A DNA stretch of 64,000 nucleotides from Alistipes sp. (GCA_022767745.1 JALENN010000008.1:221043-285042); one strand, 5' to 3'; numbered from the stretch's first letter, positions 16,215 to 24,830 are shown. A program made the numbers and translations. Notes: a model not told the origin generated them from the sequence alone.

Positions 16215-18140
16215 TTATCGAGACGGCGTGACGCGTTTGATTGTGCCGTCGGCGTTGAACTCAAGAGGGTCGATGCACACCTCGCGGTGTGTGCCGGGGC
16301 TGTCCGACAGGTGGTTGCGGTTTATGCGGTGATATACGATATACCATTGGTCGGTGCCGGGGATCTGCAGCACCGAGTTGTGGGCCGTGCCGTAGATCTG
16401 CTGTGCGGGGTCCTGTATGATCACGATGGGGTCGGCGGCAACCTCTATCGGGCCCAGGGGCGAGCGCGACGTGCCGTATGCCACGTGGTAGTTGGCCGCA
16501 CCCGTGTCGTCGACCGACCACATGAAGTAATAGAGGCCGTTGCGGTAGAATACATAGGGGGCCTCGCGGTAGGCGTAGTCCTGCAGCGTGCCGCCCTCGG
16601 GGGTCATGACCTTTATAGTGCGGGGCTTTATTGAGAGCATGTCTTTGTTCAGCTCGGCGCCTGTCATGTATCCGTTGCCCCAGTAGAGATAGGGTTTTCC
16701 CGAGACGGGATCGGTGAATACGTCGACGTCGATCTGCTGGCCGTGTCCCGTCGGTGAGTCGGTCACGATGGGGTGTCCGATGTCGGTGAACGGGCCTGTG
16801 GGAGAGTCGGCCACGGCCACACCTATCTGCTTGCCGCCGCCGGCCTTGGGGTTGCCGCTGAAGTAGAGGAAGTATTTGTACTGGCCGTCAACGAGTTTCT
16901 CCTCGATGGCGGGGGCCCATGCGTTGCCGTCGGCCCACGGCGACTGTTCCTTCAGGTCGAGCGCCACGCCCTCGTAGCGCCACTGCTGCAGGTCGTCCGA
17001 CGAGAATACGGTGTAGTACCATCCGCCCCAGCCGTCAAGGCCGTCGGTTGTGGAGTATATGTAGTATTTCCCCGTCTTGTTCGAGTAGAGTATCTCGGGG
17101 TCGGCGTGGAATCCCGTGAGTATTGGGTTCTTCGGCGGCTCGGGCATGCCCTCGGGGCGTCCCCAGCGCTCGAACAGCCGGCGCAGCTCGGCGGCCGTGA
17201 CAGGCATCACGGTTCCGTGGCGCGGGTGGAAATCCATGCTCACCTCGTGGTCGATGACGCTGAACGAGCGCAGGTCGCTGCTTTCGGTGAACTGGTAGCG
17301 GCCGCGCATGTATACGTCGTACATGAGTATGTAGCGGTCCTCGCCGATGAGTTTGAATGTGCCGGCGCCCTCGACGGCATCGGTGGTCTGCTGCTTGTAG
17401 TCGGGCTGCTCCTCCCACTTGCCTGATGTGAGCGACGTGGCGGAGGCCGACTTTATGCCGTTGCCGTGTCCCTCGGTCTTGTAGAAGAGGTGGTAGACGC
17501 CGTCGCGCAGCACGATGTCGCCGTCGATGCACGAGAGACGGTTCTCGGGGATGAACAACGGCTTCGGCTCACCCTCGAGGTCGGTGAACGATTCGTTGGC
17601 ATAGGCATAATAGATCACGTCGGGGCCGTCGCCATACTTCATCGACCAGTAAACCATGTATTTCCCCGCTTCGGGGTCGTAGATCGTCTGCGGGGCCCAT
17701 ACGCGCTTGAGTTTCTCCTGTCCCTCGTAGCGTTTCTGCATGTTGACAACCGAATGTGTCCAGTTGACCAGGTCGGTCGACCGCATCAGCACCATGGCGC
17801 GGTTGGAGTCCCAGCCGTTGTCCGATACCATGTCGGTGGCTACCATGTAGAACGTGCGGCCGTCCTCGCCGCGCAGGATGTGGGGGTCGCGCATGCCGCC
17901 CGTGGAGCTTATCTGCTTGGAGTCGAGCACGGGACGGTTGCCGTTCAGGGCGCGGAAGTTGAATCCGTCATAGCTGACGGCATAGCATATTGCCTCCTGC
18001 GATATGTGGTTACCCGTGAAGTACACGAAAAGGTAGCCGGCATAGTCCTTTTCAGGGACGGGGTCGGTTTGTGGCGTTGCTGCCACGGCGGCCGATGCCA
18101 TGCCGAGCAGGGCAAGGAGAGTGATAAGATGTCGTTTCAT
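16215..18140 (-). CDS. Tandem-domain GH43-like glycosidase, exported
   Basis: A 641-residue protein with a signal peptide (MKRHLITLLALLGMASAAVA). The start at 18140 fits the promoter at 18199-18230 better than a longer frame. Two five-bladed-propeller modules are visible. In the first, GGMRDPHILRGEDGRTFYMVATD is near residue 75. In the second, ILTGFHADPEILYSNKTGKYY is near residue 330, with the catalytic-base Asp in HADPEI and WAPAIEEKLVDGQYKYFLY further on. The second module looks like canonical GH43 (arabinofuranosidase/xylosidase). The first is a more divergent GH43-type propeller. First gene of an apparent operon with the esterase and S9 peptidase. Confidence 0.82.
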   Translation of the reverse strand: MKRHLITLLALLGMASAAVAATPQTDPVPEKDYAGYLFVYFTGNHISQEAICYAVSYDGFNFRALNGNRPVLDSKQISSTGGMRDPHILRGEDGRTFYMVATDMVSDNGWDSNRAMVLMRSTDLVNWTHSVVNMQKRYEGQEKLKRVWAPQTIYDPEAGKYMVYWSMKYGDGPDVIYYAYANESFTDLEGEPKPLFIPENRLSCIDGDIVLRDGVYHLFYKTEGHGNGIKSASATSLTSGKWEEQPDYKQQTTDAVEGAGTFKLIGEDRYILMYDVYMRGRYQFTESSDLRSFSVIDHEVSMDFHPRHGTVMPVTAAELRRLFERWGRPEGMPEPPKNPILTGFHADPEILYSNKTGKYYIYSTTDGLDGWGGWYYTVFSSDDLQQWRYEGVALDLKEQSPWADGNAWAPAIEEKLVDGQYKYFLYFSGNPKAGGGKQIGVAVADSPTGPFTDIGHPIVTDSPTGHGQQIDVDVFTDPVSGKPYLYWGNGYMTGAELNKDMLSIKPRTIKVMTPEGGTLQDYAYREAPYVFYRNGLYYFMWSVDDTGAANYHVAYGTSRSPLGPIEVAADPIVIIQDPAQQIYGTAHNSVLQIPGTDQWYIVYHRINRNHLSDSPGTHREVCIDPLEFNADGTIKRVTPSR

Positions 18141-18198
18141 GCGATTTTTGGTTCTATTCCATGCGTGCGGAACAGGGCCGCACATATAGTACAAGGTA

Positions 18199-18230
18199 CA
18201 AATATAAGTAAAGGCGCGTTCAAAGACAAA
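18199..18230 (-). promoter_or_regulatory. Promoter of the GH43-esterase-peptidase operon
   Basis: On the minus strand, TTTG (18230-18227), 20 bases, then TATATTTG (18206-18199), 58 bases before the GH43 start. Confidence 0.75.
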
Positions 18231-18306
18231 ATTATACGGCGGTTTCTGATCGCGGCTCCGAAGCCGCCACGCATCTTGCGAGGGATGCGAAAAAAGGTCG
18301 AATTTT

Positions 18307-18338
18307 TTTCTCCGATAGTGGATAAATAGTTATTTTTG
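18307..18338 (+). promoter_or_regulatory. Promoter of the small DUF1080 lipoprotein gene
   Basis: TATTTTTG at 18331-18338 fits the -7 element, with TTTC at 18307-18310 twenty bases upstream. It lies 40 bases before the ATG. Confidence 0.6.
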
Positions 18339-18378
18339 CAGTTCAAGGTTTAACGGAAAAGCAATTAAATTCTAAGAG

Positions 18379-19008
18379 ATGAAAGTGAAATTTATGTTCG
18401 CTGTGGTCGCGCTGGCGGCCATTCTGTCGTCGTGTGCCGACAACAACAAGACGTCGTTGTTCAACGGTAAGGATCTCAACGGCTGGGTATGTGTCGTAGA
18501 CAGCGCCAGCGATGTGCCCGCAAGCAAGGTGTACAGCGTTGTGGATGGCAATATCCGCATCGAGGGTCAGCCTTTCGGCTATATGCGTACTTATAAAAAG
18601 TATGGCGACTATCAGCTCCATGTCGAGTGGCGCTGGATTGGCGAGGGTACCAACAGCGGTCTGTTCCAGCGTGTTCAGGATGGTGACAAGGTATGGCCCA
18701 CGGCTGTGGAGTGCCAGCTGAAGTCGGGCCTTGCCGGTGATTTCGTCATGCTGGGCGGCGCCAAGATCGCCGAGGTTGAGTGCGTGGGCGAGTTCCCCGT
18801 CAAGGAGCGTGTCGGCGGCGAGTGCGAGAAGCCCGTTGGCGAGTGGAACGAGGCCGACATCATCTGCAAGGGCGGCAAGATCACCGTCTACATCAACGGC
18901 GAGCTGCAGAACGAGGCTACGTCGGAGTACAAGAACGGTTACATCGCGCTGCAGAGCGAGGGTGGCCCGATCGAGTTCCGCAATATATACCTCACCAGCG
19001 TCGAGTAG
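18379..19008 (+). CDS. DUF1080 lipoprotein, 3-keto-disaccharide hydrolase-like
   Basis: A 209-residue lipoprotein. Signal MKVKFMFAVVALAAILSSC places the lipidated Cys at residue 19. A single DUF1080 jelly-roll follows: TSLFNGKDLNGWVCV at the start, YGDYQLHVEWRWIGEGTNSGLFQRV in the middle and PIEFRNIYLTSVE at the end. DUF1080 proteins are now described as 3-keto-disaccharide hydrolases or glycan-binding lectin-like folds. It has its own promoter and is transcribed alone. A second, two-domain DUF1080 protein lies at 21528-22823, so the organism invests in this family. Confidence 0.82.
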   Translation: MKVKFMFAVVALAAILSSCADNNKTSLFNGKDLNGWVCVVDSASDVPASKVYSVVDGNIRIEGQPFGYMRTYKKYGDYQLHVEWRWIGEGTNSGLFQRVQDGDKVWPTAVECQLKSGLAGDFVMLGGAKIAEVECVGEFPVKERVGGECEKPVGEWNEADIICKGGKITVYINGELQNEATSEYKNGYIALQSEGGPIEFRNIYLTSVE

Positions 19009-19134
19009 CCTGTCGTGACGCCGGAGCCTTCGGCCGCAGGCGGCTGTCAGGTGGTGAGTTACGTGGCGTGCATGCTGCGTGGCGTTACATCGGGGCCGGG
19101 CTTGGCCGAATGGGCGGAATAGGGCGTTTGCGGA

Positions 19135-19166
19135 TTTGCAAAAGTGGAATCGTTTTACTACTTTTG
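19135..19166 (+). promoter_or_regulatory. Promoter of the 95-residue protein gene
   Basis: TTTG at 19135-19138, 20 bases, then TACTTTTG at 19159-19166. A good Bacteroidota promoter, 42 bases before the ATG. Confidence 0.7.
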
Positions 19167-19208
19167 TCGAAAACAATATCTTAATAATAAGGTAAAAACT
19201 GAATCGAT

Positions 19209-19496
19209 ATGGCAAATTTGAGAGATCTTAAGAAAGAGATCGACTATCGTTTGGAGGAGTTCGTCTTCGATTGCGAGATGGCGATATATTTTCAGCCCTC
19301 GAAGGAGGATGCTGTCGTGGAGTTGATGGAGAAAGCCGTTGAGTTGCGCAATGCTCTCTATGTCAAGGCTAACAATCCTACCGAGCCCCACAATGCATCG
19401 CTCGTGCGCAAGTACTACGCTGCAATGCGCCGCGACATGGTTTCGTCGTTCGAGAGCATGTTCGCCGACCTGAGCAAGCTCAACGAGGCAAAGTAG
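19209..19496 (+). CDS. Small helical protein of unknown function
   Basis: A 95-residue soluble protein starting MANLRDLKKEIDYRLEEFVF. It has no signal peptide or membrane segment and is predicted all-helical from its heptad-like charge pattern, with LMEKAVELRNALYVK and YYAAMRRDMVSSFESMF. I recall similar uncharacterised short proteins in Bacteroidota genomes but cannot name a family. It has its own well-formed promoter and shared downstream terminator, and codon use like its neighbours, so it is very likely expressed. Function unknown. Confidence 0.75.
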   Translation: MANLRDLKKEIDYRLEEFVFDCEMAIYFQPSKEDAVVELMEKAVELRNALYVKANNPTEPHNASLVRKYYAAMRRDMVSSFESMFADLSKLNEAK

Positions 19497-19520
19497 GGCA
19501 GTAGCCCCCGCTTCGAAAAC

Positions 19521-19562
19521 AAAGAGCAGAATCCTGATGCAGGGTTCTGCTCTTTATTTTTG
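19521..19562. terminator. Bidirectional terminator
   Basis: A 15-base stem (19521-19535 with 19541-19555, one G-U pair) with A/T runs on both sides. It separates the 95-residue gene from the convergent ABC ATPase gene. Confidence 0.85.
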
Positions 19563-19578
19563 CCGTGTGAGCTGCTAG

Positions 19579-20373
19579 CTATAGGCTGTTGTCGTGCGCA
19601 TGGTCGGTGCAACCGTCGCCCTCGTGGTGGCACAGCACCGTGTGCGGAATGTCGCCGTGCGATATTATCTGTATGGGGCAGTTGTAGTTGCGTAACTGCT
19701 CGGGCGTAATTACGTTCGAGTCGTGGCGGTGTACGTGGCGGTTTACGCAGACGATCGACTTTACGACGCTCGATATGGTTCCCACGTCGTGCGTGATCAT
19801 TACTATGGCCATGCGGTCGTTCAGACGCTGGAGCATGGCATACAGTTCGCGGCCGAAGCGGCTGTCGACGAAGTTGGTGGGCTCGTCGAGTATGAGCAGC
19901 CGCGGGTCCGATATTATGGCTCGGCACAGCAGCGCTCGCTGCATCTGTCCGCCCGAGACCTCGCCTATGGGCTTCGAGGCTATGTCGCCGATGCCGGCCT
20001 CGTCGAGCAGTTGTGCGGCACGGCGCCTGTCGGCCGTGCGGTACGAACCGAAGAACCCCTTGTCGCTCTGCAGGCCCGACAGGACCACCTCCTCGATCGA
20101 GATCGGGAAGCGGCGGTCGAATTGCGACACCTGGGGCATATAGCCTATCTTGTAGTGGTTGCCGTGGCGCAGCGATTCGTCTATGGTGATTGTGCCGCTG
20201 TGTGGTACGGCGCCGAGTATGGCCTTGGCCAGAGAACTCTTGCCGCCGCCGTTGGGCCCTATGACACCGATGAAGTCGTCGTCGTAGATGTCGAGATCGA
20301 CTCCCTCCAGGGCTACATGGCCGTCGTACGATACGCCTGCACCGCGCAGCGATATGAGTGTCTTGTTGTGCAT
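19579..20373 (-). CDS. znuC: Metal (zinc/manganese-type) ABC transporter ATPase
   Basis: A 264-residue ABC ATPase. Walker A is GPNGGGKSSLAK near residues 40-51, the signature is VSGGQMQRALLCRA near 139 and Walker B is LLILDEPTNFVD near 160, followed by the switch His in MITHDVGT. YMPQVSQFDRRFPISIEEVV is typical of the ZnuC/MntB group. The C-terminal 30 residues are rich in His, Cys and Asp (HTVLCHHEGDGCTDHAHD), consistent with metal handling. It lies 38 bases after the matching binding-protein gene. Unexpectedly no permease gene follows, as a terminator comes next. Confidence 0.85.
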   Translation of the reverse strand: MHNKTLISLRGAGVSYDGHVALEGVDLDIYDDDFIGVIGPNGGGKSSLAKAILGAVPHSGTITIDESLRHGNHYKIGYMPQVSQFDRRFPISIEEVVLSGLQSDKGFFGSYRTADRRRAAQLLDEAGIGDIASKPIGEVSGGQMQRALLCRAIISDPRLLILDEPTNFVDSRFGRELYAMLQRLNDRMAIVMITHDVGTISSVVKSIVCVNRHVHRHDSNVITPEQLRNYNCPIQIISHGDIPHTVLCHHEGDGCTDHAHDNSL

Positions 20374-20411
20374 TGTGAGTCGGTTTTTACTGTCCTTTCC
20401 CGTTTTCCCCG

Positions 20412-21323
20412 TTATTGCTCGCCGTGGCCGGTTATCGTGCGGGTTATGTCGATGATGTTCTGCTCGACATTCTCGGCCATGGGGTCAATCTCGCGGCATT
20501 CCACACCTATGTCGCGTGCCACGACCTCGACCACCGAGCGCGGGAACTGCGACTGGTAGAGCATGGCCGTGACATGCGCCTCGCGCGCACGGTCTATTAC
20601 CCGTGCCAGCTCGCGTGCCGACGGCTCTTTGCCGTCGTTCTCGACGGCGATCTGCTCGAGCCCGTAGGCCCGTGCGTAGTATGTGAGGGCGGGGTGATAG
20701 ACGACGAAAGCCCGTGCCGAGGATGTGCGGCACATTTGGCTGCACAAGCTGTCGAGATCGCGCAGCCGCGTGTCGAGAGCCTCGTACGATGCCGTGTATT
20801 TCACCGAGTCGGGATAACGCAACATGATGGCCTCGTAGGTGTTGCGAGCCATTGTCCGCAACTCGCGGGGCGAAGTCCAGATGTGGGGATCGATGCCGTG
20901 CGGCATGCCTTCGGCTGCGGCCTGGCGCGATGCGGCCATCTTGTGTGCCGCATGGTGGTCGTGTGAGCACGATCCCGCCATAAGCTCTATACCGCGGCTT
21001 AGATCCACAAGGCGGTCCTTGTTGTCCATGCGTGCGAGCAGGGCATTCTCGAAGTCGATCAGCCCCGTTGCGAATACCATCTGCGATTCGTTCAGGCGTA
21101 TGTATTGCTTGGGCGTGGGTTCGAACGTTTCGGGACTTGCTCCCGTGGGTACGAGAACCTCTACGGCGAAGTCCTGTCCTGCAATCTGCTCGACCAGATA
21201 TTTCAACGGCAGGATTGTCGCCGTGACGGCCGGCCGTGTCTCCACAGCCGTGGTGCTGCCTCCGCACGCGACGAAAAGCAGGGCGGCGGTAACAACGTAT
21301 GATATGTATGCGGAGAGTTTCAT
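20412..21323 (-). CDS. znuA: Metal ABC transporter substrate-binding lipoprotein (ZnuA-like)
   Basis: A 303-residue cluster A-I metal-binding protein. The start at 21323 gives a lipoprotein signal ending FVAC, and an in-frame extension to 21515 would run past the promoter. Metal ligands expected in this family are seen in PTGASPETFEPTPKQ, GIDPHIWTSPRE and VYHPALTYYARAYGLEQ. A His-rich loop, CSHDHHAAHK near residues 129-138, is typical of zinc-specific members. It should capture Zn2+ in the periplasm for the ATPase encoded downstream. The cognate membrane subunit is not in the window. Confidence 0.87.
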   Translation of the reverse strand: MKLSAYISYVVTAALLFVACGGSTTAVETRPAVTATILPLKYLVEQIAGQDFAVEVLVPTGASPETFEPTPKQYIRLNESQMVFATGLIDFENALLARMDNKDRLVDLSRGIELMAGSCSHDHHAAHKMAASRQAAAEGMPHGIDPHIWTSPRELRTMARNTYEAIMLRYPDSVKYTASYEALDTRLRDLDSLCSQMCRTSSARAFVVYHPALTYYARAYGLEQIAVENDGKEPSARELARVIDRAREAHVTAMLYQSQFPRSVVEVVARDIGVECREIDPMAENVEQNIIDITRTITGHGEQ

Positions 21324-21364
21324 TGTGTCAATGCGGTATGTCGGCCCTGGCGGGCGTAAACGTG

Positions 21365-21372
21365 CAAATATA
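21365..21372 (-). promoter_or_regulatory. -7 element for znuA
   Basis: Minus strand TATATTTG, 42 bases before the chosen start. No convincing -33 element or Zur-type dyad was recognised. Confidence 0.5.
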
Positions 21373-21473
21373 CTAATTTTACCGATATGTTCTGATGTGT
21401 TCTCCCAAAAACAGGCGATGCGACTGACCGTTGCATATGCCATCGTGCGGCGCGGCAGTGAAGAGACGGCAGC

Positions 21474-21506
21474 AAAAAAGTCCGGCCCCGAAATGGGACC
21501 GGACTT
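21474..21506 (-). terminator. Terminator after the two-domain DUF1080 gene
   Basis: A stem AAGTCCGG / CCGGACTT with a short imperfect upper part, followed on the minus strand by six T. It lies 22 bases beyond the stop. Confidence 0.8.
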
Positions 21507-21527
21507 GTATTGCAAGCCGGACGCTTG

Positions 21528-22823
21528 TTAGAGCGTGGTGAGCTTGAAGTTCTTCCAGAGCACCTTGATGTTGTTGCCGTCGTGGATCTGGAGCATGATA
21601 CGACCCGGGGTCTTGCCGATGAGCTCGTCCTCGATCTCGATCATGGGCTCGCCGTTGAGCCACGTCTGAACCTTGTTACCCTCTGATCTCAGGCGGAGCG
21701 TGTTCCACTCGCCCTCCTTGAGGATAGACTCCTTCTCGTCGGGGATCTGAACAAGCCAACCGCGGCCGTAAGACTCGTAGATACCGCCTGTGTCGTAACC
21801 CTTGGGAGCGACCTCACACTGCCATCCGTTGACGATGTTGTTCTTGTAACCGCCCTCGACGAACGAGTGGAAGAAGAGGCCCGAGTTACCGTTGGTCACC
21901 TGCTTGAACTCTACCGTCAGATCGAAGTCGTCGTAGTACTCGCGCGTGCCGAGGTAGCCGTAGCGCAGGTCCTCGCCGTTCTCGGTAACGAGATTGCCCT
22001 CCTCGTCAACCGATACGCGCATGCTGCCGAAGAGCTCCCAACCCTTGAGGTCCTTGCCGTTGAACAGGTCGACGGTCTTGCCGGCCTTGCGGGGCAGCTC
22101 CTTGATCTTGATGTTGCGGAACGATGCGGGATCGCCGTGGTCCTGCAGGCAGATCACGCCCTCGTGAGCCAGACCGTACTCGGTGGCGTCGCCCCACTTG
22201 CCGCTGGCCTTCTTTGCGAACCAGTCGTCGGTCCAAGCCTCGAACTCGAGGATCTTCTCGCCGTTGAGCCAGTGCTCGACGTGGCCGTTGTCGAAGACGA
22301 TCTTCGAGGTGTTCCACTCGCCGACGGGGTTGACATGCATCTTGTCGTAGTCGGGCAGGTGCATTGCGTAGTCAACACCCAGCTTCTGCCACTCCTCGAG
22401 CTTGGCGGGGGCGTTAATCTCCTCCCAGCCCTCGTTGTCGATGAGCTGATACTCGGGACCGGTTACATAGGGCACGGGGAACTTGGGGTTCTCGACCACG
22501 TGGTAGAGCATGCCGCTGTTACCGCCGCGGGTGAGCTTCCAATCCCATACCAGCTCGAAGTTGGCGTATTTCTTGTCGGTTACGATGTAACCCGAGGCGT
22601 CGCCGCCCTCACCCGAGGCCTGGATGCAGCCGTCTACGACACGCCATCCGTTGGTGAGCGAGTCGCCGTTGTAGTCGCGCCAACCGTCGAGGTTCTCGCC
22701 GTTGAAGAGAAGCTGCCAGCCGTCGGCCTCCTCGGCTGCGGTGAGCGTGTTGTGCTGTTGGCACGATGTCGCAGCTCCCGTGGCGAGTGCCGCAACTGCG
22801 ATCATGGATAGAAATTTCTTCAT
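21528..22823 (-). CDS. Two-domain DUF1080 lipoprotein
   Basis: A 431-residue lipoprotein (signal ending ATSC, Cys at residue 21). Two successive DUF1080 modules are visible. The first starts with WQLLFNGENLDGWRDY and contains ANFELVWDWKLTRGGNSGMLY. The second starts with TVDLFNGKDLKGWELFG near residue 250 and contains YDDFDLTVEFKQVTNGNSGLFFH. Each ends with a conserved pattern such as ASFRNIKIKEL and VLWKNFKLTTL. Two-domain versions are common in Bacteroidota that process 3-keto-glycosides. Transcribed as a single gene with its own terminator. Codon use is strongly biased, suggesting high expression. Confidence 0.85.
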   Translation of the reverse strand: MKKFLSMIAVAALATGAATSCQQHNTLTAAEEADGWQLLFNGENLDGWRDYNGDSLTNGWRVVDGCIQASGEGGDASGYIVTDKKYANFELVWDWKLTRGGNSGMLYHVVENPKFPVPYVTGPEYQLIDNEGWEEINAPAKLEEWQKLGVDYAMHLPDYDKMHVNPVGEWNTSKIVFDNGHVEHWLNGEKILEFEAWTDDWFAKKASGKWGDATEYGLAHEGVICLQDHGDPASFRNIKIKELPRKAGKTVDLFNGKDLKGWELFGSMRVSVDEEGNLVTENGEDLRYGYLGTREYYDDFDLTVEFKQVTNGNSGLFFHSFVEGGYKNNIVNGWQCEVAPKGYDTGGIYESYGRGWLVQIPDEKESILKEGEWNTLRLRSEGNKVQTWLNGEPMIEIEDELIGKTPGRIMLQIHDGNNIKVLWKNFKLTTL

Positions 22824-22875
22824 AGTGTTTATGGTTAAAATAGTTGTGTGTATCGTTGGTGTCTCGTTATTTGTG

Positions 22876-23472
22876 TCAGCCGATCTTTTGGTCTATGTAT
22901 CTTGCCTTTAACGTATACGGGTCGCCCTGCATGGCCGTGGCCTCGAGTATGAGGCCCTTCAGGTGGTCTGCGGCGACGGCTCCGTCGGCGCAGTGGGGCA
23001 GGCGGTCGGTGTACCATACCTGCCATGTGCGGCCGTTGAACGTGGCCTCGACACAGCGGCAGTCATAGCCGGCGATGCGTCGTGTCGTGCCCGTCTCGCG
23101 CCAGCGCGATGCGGCCTCGGTATTGAATACGAAGCACTCTTCGGGCCGTATGTCGGTAGGGTGGTACTCTCCGTCGAAAAGGCGTGCCGACAGGCGGCGG
23201 CTGCACGACGGCTGCAGGCGGAACGATCCCTTGCCGCGGGCTGTATAGGTGGTATCGACCTGCAGGTGAAGGAAATCGCTGCTGCCACCGTTGTTGCGTT
23301 CGTATATCACGTCGAGCGTCGATGGCGAAGGCAGACCGGTGCCGGTGTCCGTGGCGGCGATATGTCCTGCTCCGTAGCCCGTGTCGTATGCGTAGATGAA
23401 AACCGACGCTACGGCGGCCATCACGAGCACGGTTGCGATATGTCGAATCGAAATCTTCAAATTATCGTACAT
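22876..23472 (-). CDS. GLPGLI-like exported protein
   Basis: A 198-residue protein with one N-terminal hydrophobic segment (HIATVLVMAAVASVFIYAY) serving as signal or anchor. The mature part has SSDFLHLQVDTTYTARGKGSFR, RRIAGYDCRCVEATFNGRTWQVWYTDRLP and then HLKGLILEATAMQGD. The order of a modified Cys-containing strand, W-YT-D-P and an LKGLILE motif resembles the GLPGLI family of Bacteroidota surface or periplasmic proteins, with Lys replacing the usual Pro. The role of that family is unknown. A -7 element at 23540-23547 precedes it. Confidence 0.6.
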   Translation of the reverse strand: MYDNLKISIRHIATVLVMAAVASVFIYAYDTGYGAGHIAATDTGTGLPSPSTLDVIYERNNGGSSDFLHLQVDTTYTARGKGSFRLQPSCSRRLSARLFDGEYHPTDIRPEECFVFNTEAASRWRETGTTRRIAGYDCRCVEATFNGRTWQVWYTDRLPHCADGAVAADHLKGLILEATAMQGDPYTLKARYIDQKIG

Positions 23473-23539
23473 TTTTCACTCGGGGGGACCGACTGCATGG
23501 CGGGGTGGCCGATGGTGCAGTCGCACAGTCATCCCGATA

Positions 23540-23547
23540 CAAAAATA
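23540..23547 (-). promoter_or_regulatory. -7 element for the GLPGLI-like gene
   Basis: Minus strand TATTTTTG, 68 bases before the start codon. Confidence 0.5.
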
Positions 23548-23633
23548 ACAAATAAAACTTAAAAAACACCAATGTGTGTAAGCTATTTGGAACATTTTAC
23601 TTCGAAAAACCACGGCTTTCGGATGGAATTTCA

Positions 23634-23641
23634 TATCTTTG
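23634..23641 (+). promoter_or_regulatory. -7 element for ogt, fixing its start
   Basis: TATCTTTG lies 15 bases before ATG 23657. The -7 box would overlap any longer start, so translation must begin at 23657 and the leader must be very short. Confidence 0.6.
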
Positions 23642-23656
23642 ACAAAACAGTGCGCC

Positions 23657-24187
23657 ATGAACCGACCGAATCTGATACTCACGAGCCTTTACCGCTCGCC
23701 GTGCGGCGATATGCTGCTCGGCGAACTCGGCGGGGCGCTATGTCTGTGCGACTGGGTGGCAAATCCGAAACGCCGGGCTGTGGATGCGGCCATGCTGCGT
23801 CTTTCGGGAGCGGAGTTCTGCGTTGCACCTTCTGCCGTGACACAAATGGCTGCGCAGCAGTTGGATGAGTATTTTGCCGGGTACCGCAGGTCGTTTGATC
23901 TTCCGTTGCGGTTTATCGGGACGGAGTTCCGCCGCCGAGTTTGGAAGTCACTTTGCGACATACCGTATGGTGGGACCATCTCGTATGGGGCGTTGGCCGA
24001 GCGTTTGGGCGACCGTCGCGCCGTGCGTGCCGTGGCAGCGGCTGTGGGGGCCAATCCCATGTCGGTTGTGGTGCCGTGTCATCGCGTCATAGGCGGCGAC
24101 GGGCGGCTTGTGGGTTATGCCGGCGGCCTGGAGGCCAAGCGATTCCTGCTGCAAATGGAAAACGCTACGGCTGCAGTGGTGCGATAG
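23657..24187 (+). CDS. ogt: Methylated-DNA--protein-cysteine methyltransferase
   Basis: A 176-residue suicide repair protein that takes O6-alkyl groups from guanine. The acceptor is Cys141 in VVVPCHRVIGGDG. The DNA-binding helix region RRRVWKSLCDIPYGGTISYGALAERLG lies before it, with the Arg finger in RAVRAVAAAVGANP. The N-terminal ribonuclease-like domain is short and lacks an Ada metal site, so this is Ogt and not Ada. The gene after it starts 26 bases downstream and may be co-transcribed. Confidence 0.93.
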   Translation: MNRPNLILTSLYRSPCGDMLLGELGGALCLCDWVANPKRRAVDAAMLRLSGAEFCVAPSAVTQMAAQQLDEYFAGYRRSFDLPLRFIGTEFRRRVWKSLCDIPYGGTISYGALAERLGDRRAVRAVAAAVGANPMSVVVPCHRVIGGDGRLVGYAGGLEAKRFLLQMENATAAVVR

Positions 24188-24213
24188 GGTAGAATGTGTT
24201 ATGATGTAACGAT

Positions 24214-24783
24214 ATGAAGACGGAAAAGGAGAAGATGCTCTCGGGGGAATATTACGACTGCGGTGATGCGTCGCTGTTGGCGCGGTGGCATGAGGCCAAG
24301 CGTTTACAGTCGGCATATAACGCTGCGGCGACTGACGATACGGTACGTATAGCCTCGCTGCTCGACCGTCTGCTCGGTTCGCGCGGTGAGAATGTATGGA
24401 TCGCGGCTCCGTTTTTTGTCGATTACGGCGAGAATATCCACTTGGGCAACAATGTCGAGATAAATATGAATTGCGTATTCCTCGACTGCAACACGATACG
24501 CGTCGGCGACCATACCGGAATAGGGCCGGGGGTACATATATATACGGTGTATCATCCGACCGATCCCGCAGAGAGGCTCTCGTGCGAGAGTAACTTCTGG
24601 CGGTCGCGTACGGCTCCCGTAACCATAGGCCGCAACGTGTGGATAGGCGGTGGGGCTATTATCCTGCCCGGCGTTACGATAGGCGACGAGTGTACGATCG
24701 GAGCCGGAAGCGTTGTGACGCACGATATACCGCCTCGTTGCGTTGCCGTAGGAAATCCGTGCCGGGTAATACGGCGTCTGTAG
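24214..24783 (+). CDS. Sugar O-acetyltransferase (maltose acetyltransferase type)
   Basis: A 189-residue left-handed beta-helix acetyltransferase using acetyl-CoA. The Mac domain opens with EKEKMLSGEYYDCGDASLLARW. Hexapeptide repeats follow, with INMNCVFLDCNTIRVGDHTGIGPGV and VWIGGGAIILPGVTIGDECTIGAGSVV. The catalytic His is likely in IYTVYHPTDPAER. The family acetylates maltose, galactosides or Nod-factor sugars. The true substrate is often unknown. It follows ogt closely on the same strand. Confidence 0.9.
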   Translation: MKTEKEKMLSGEYYDCGDASLLARWHEAKRLQSAYNAAATDDTVRIASLLDRLLGSRGENVWIAAPFFVDYGENIHLGNNVEINMNCVFLDCNTIRVGDHTGIGPGVHIYTVYHPTDPAERLSCESNFWRSRTAPVTIGRNVWIGGGAIILPGVTIGDECTIGAGSVVTHDIPPRCVAVGNPCRVIRRL

Positions 24784-24830
24784 CGTAAAGCGCAGTTGGG
24801 CAGGGGTGATTGAGGTTGCGGAGTGTTTCC

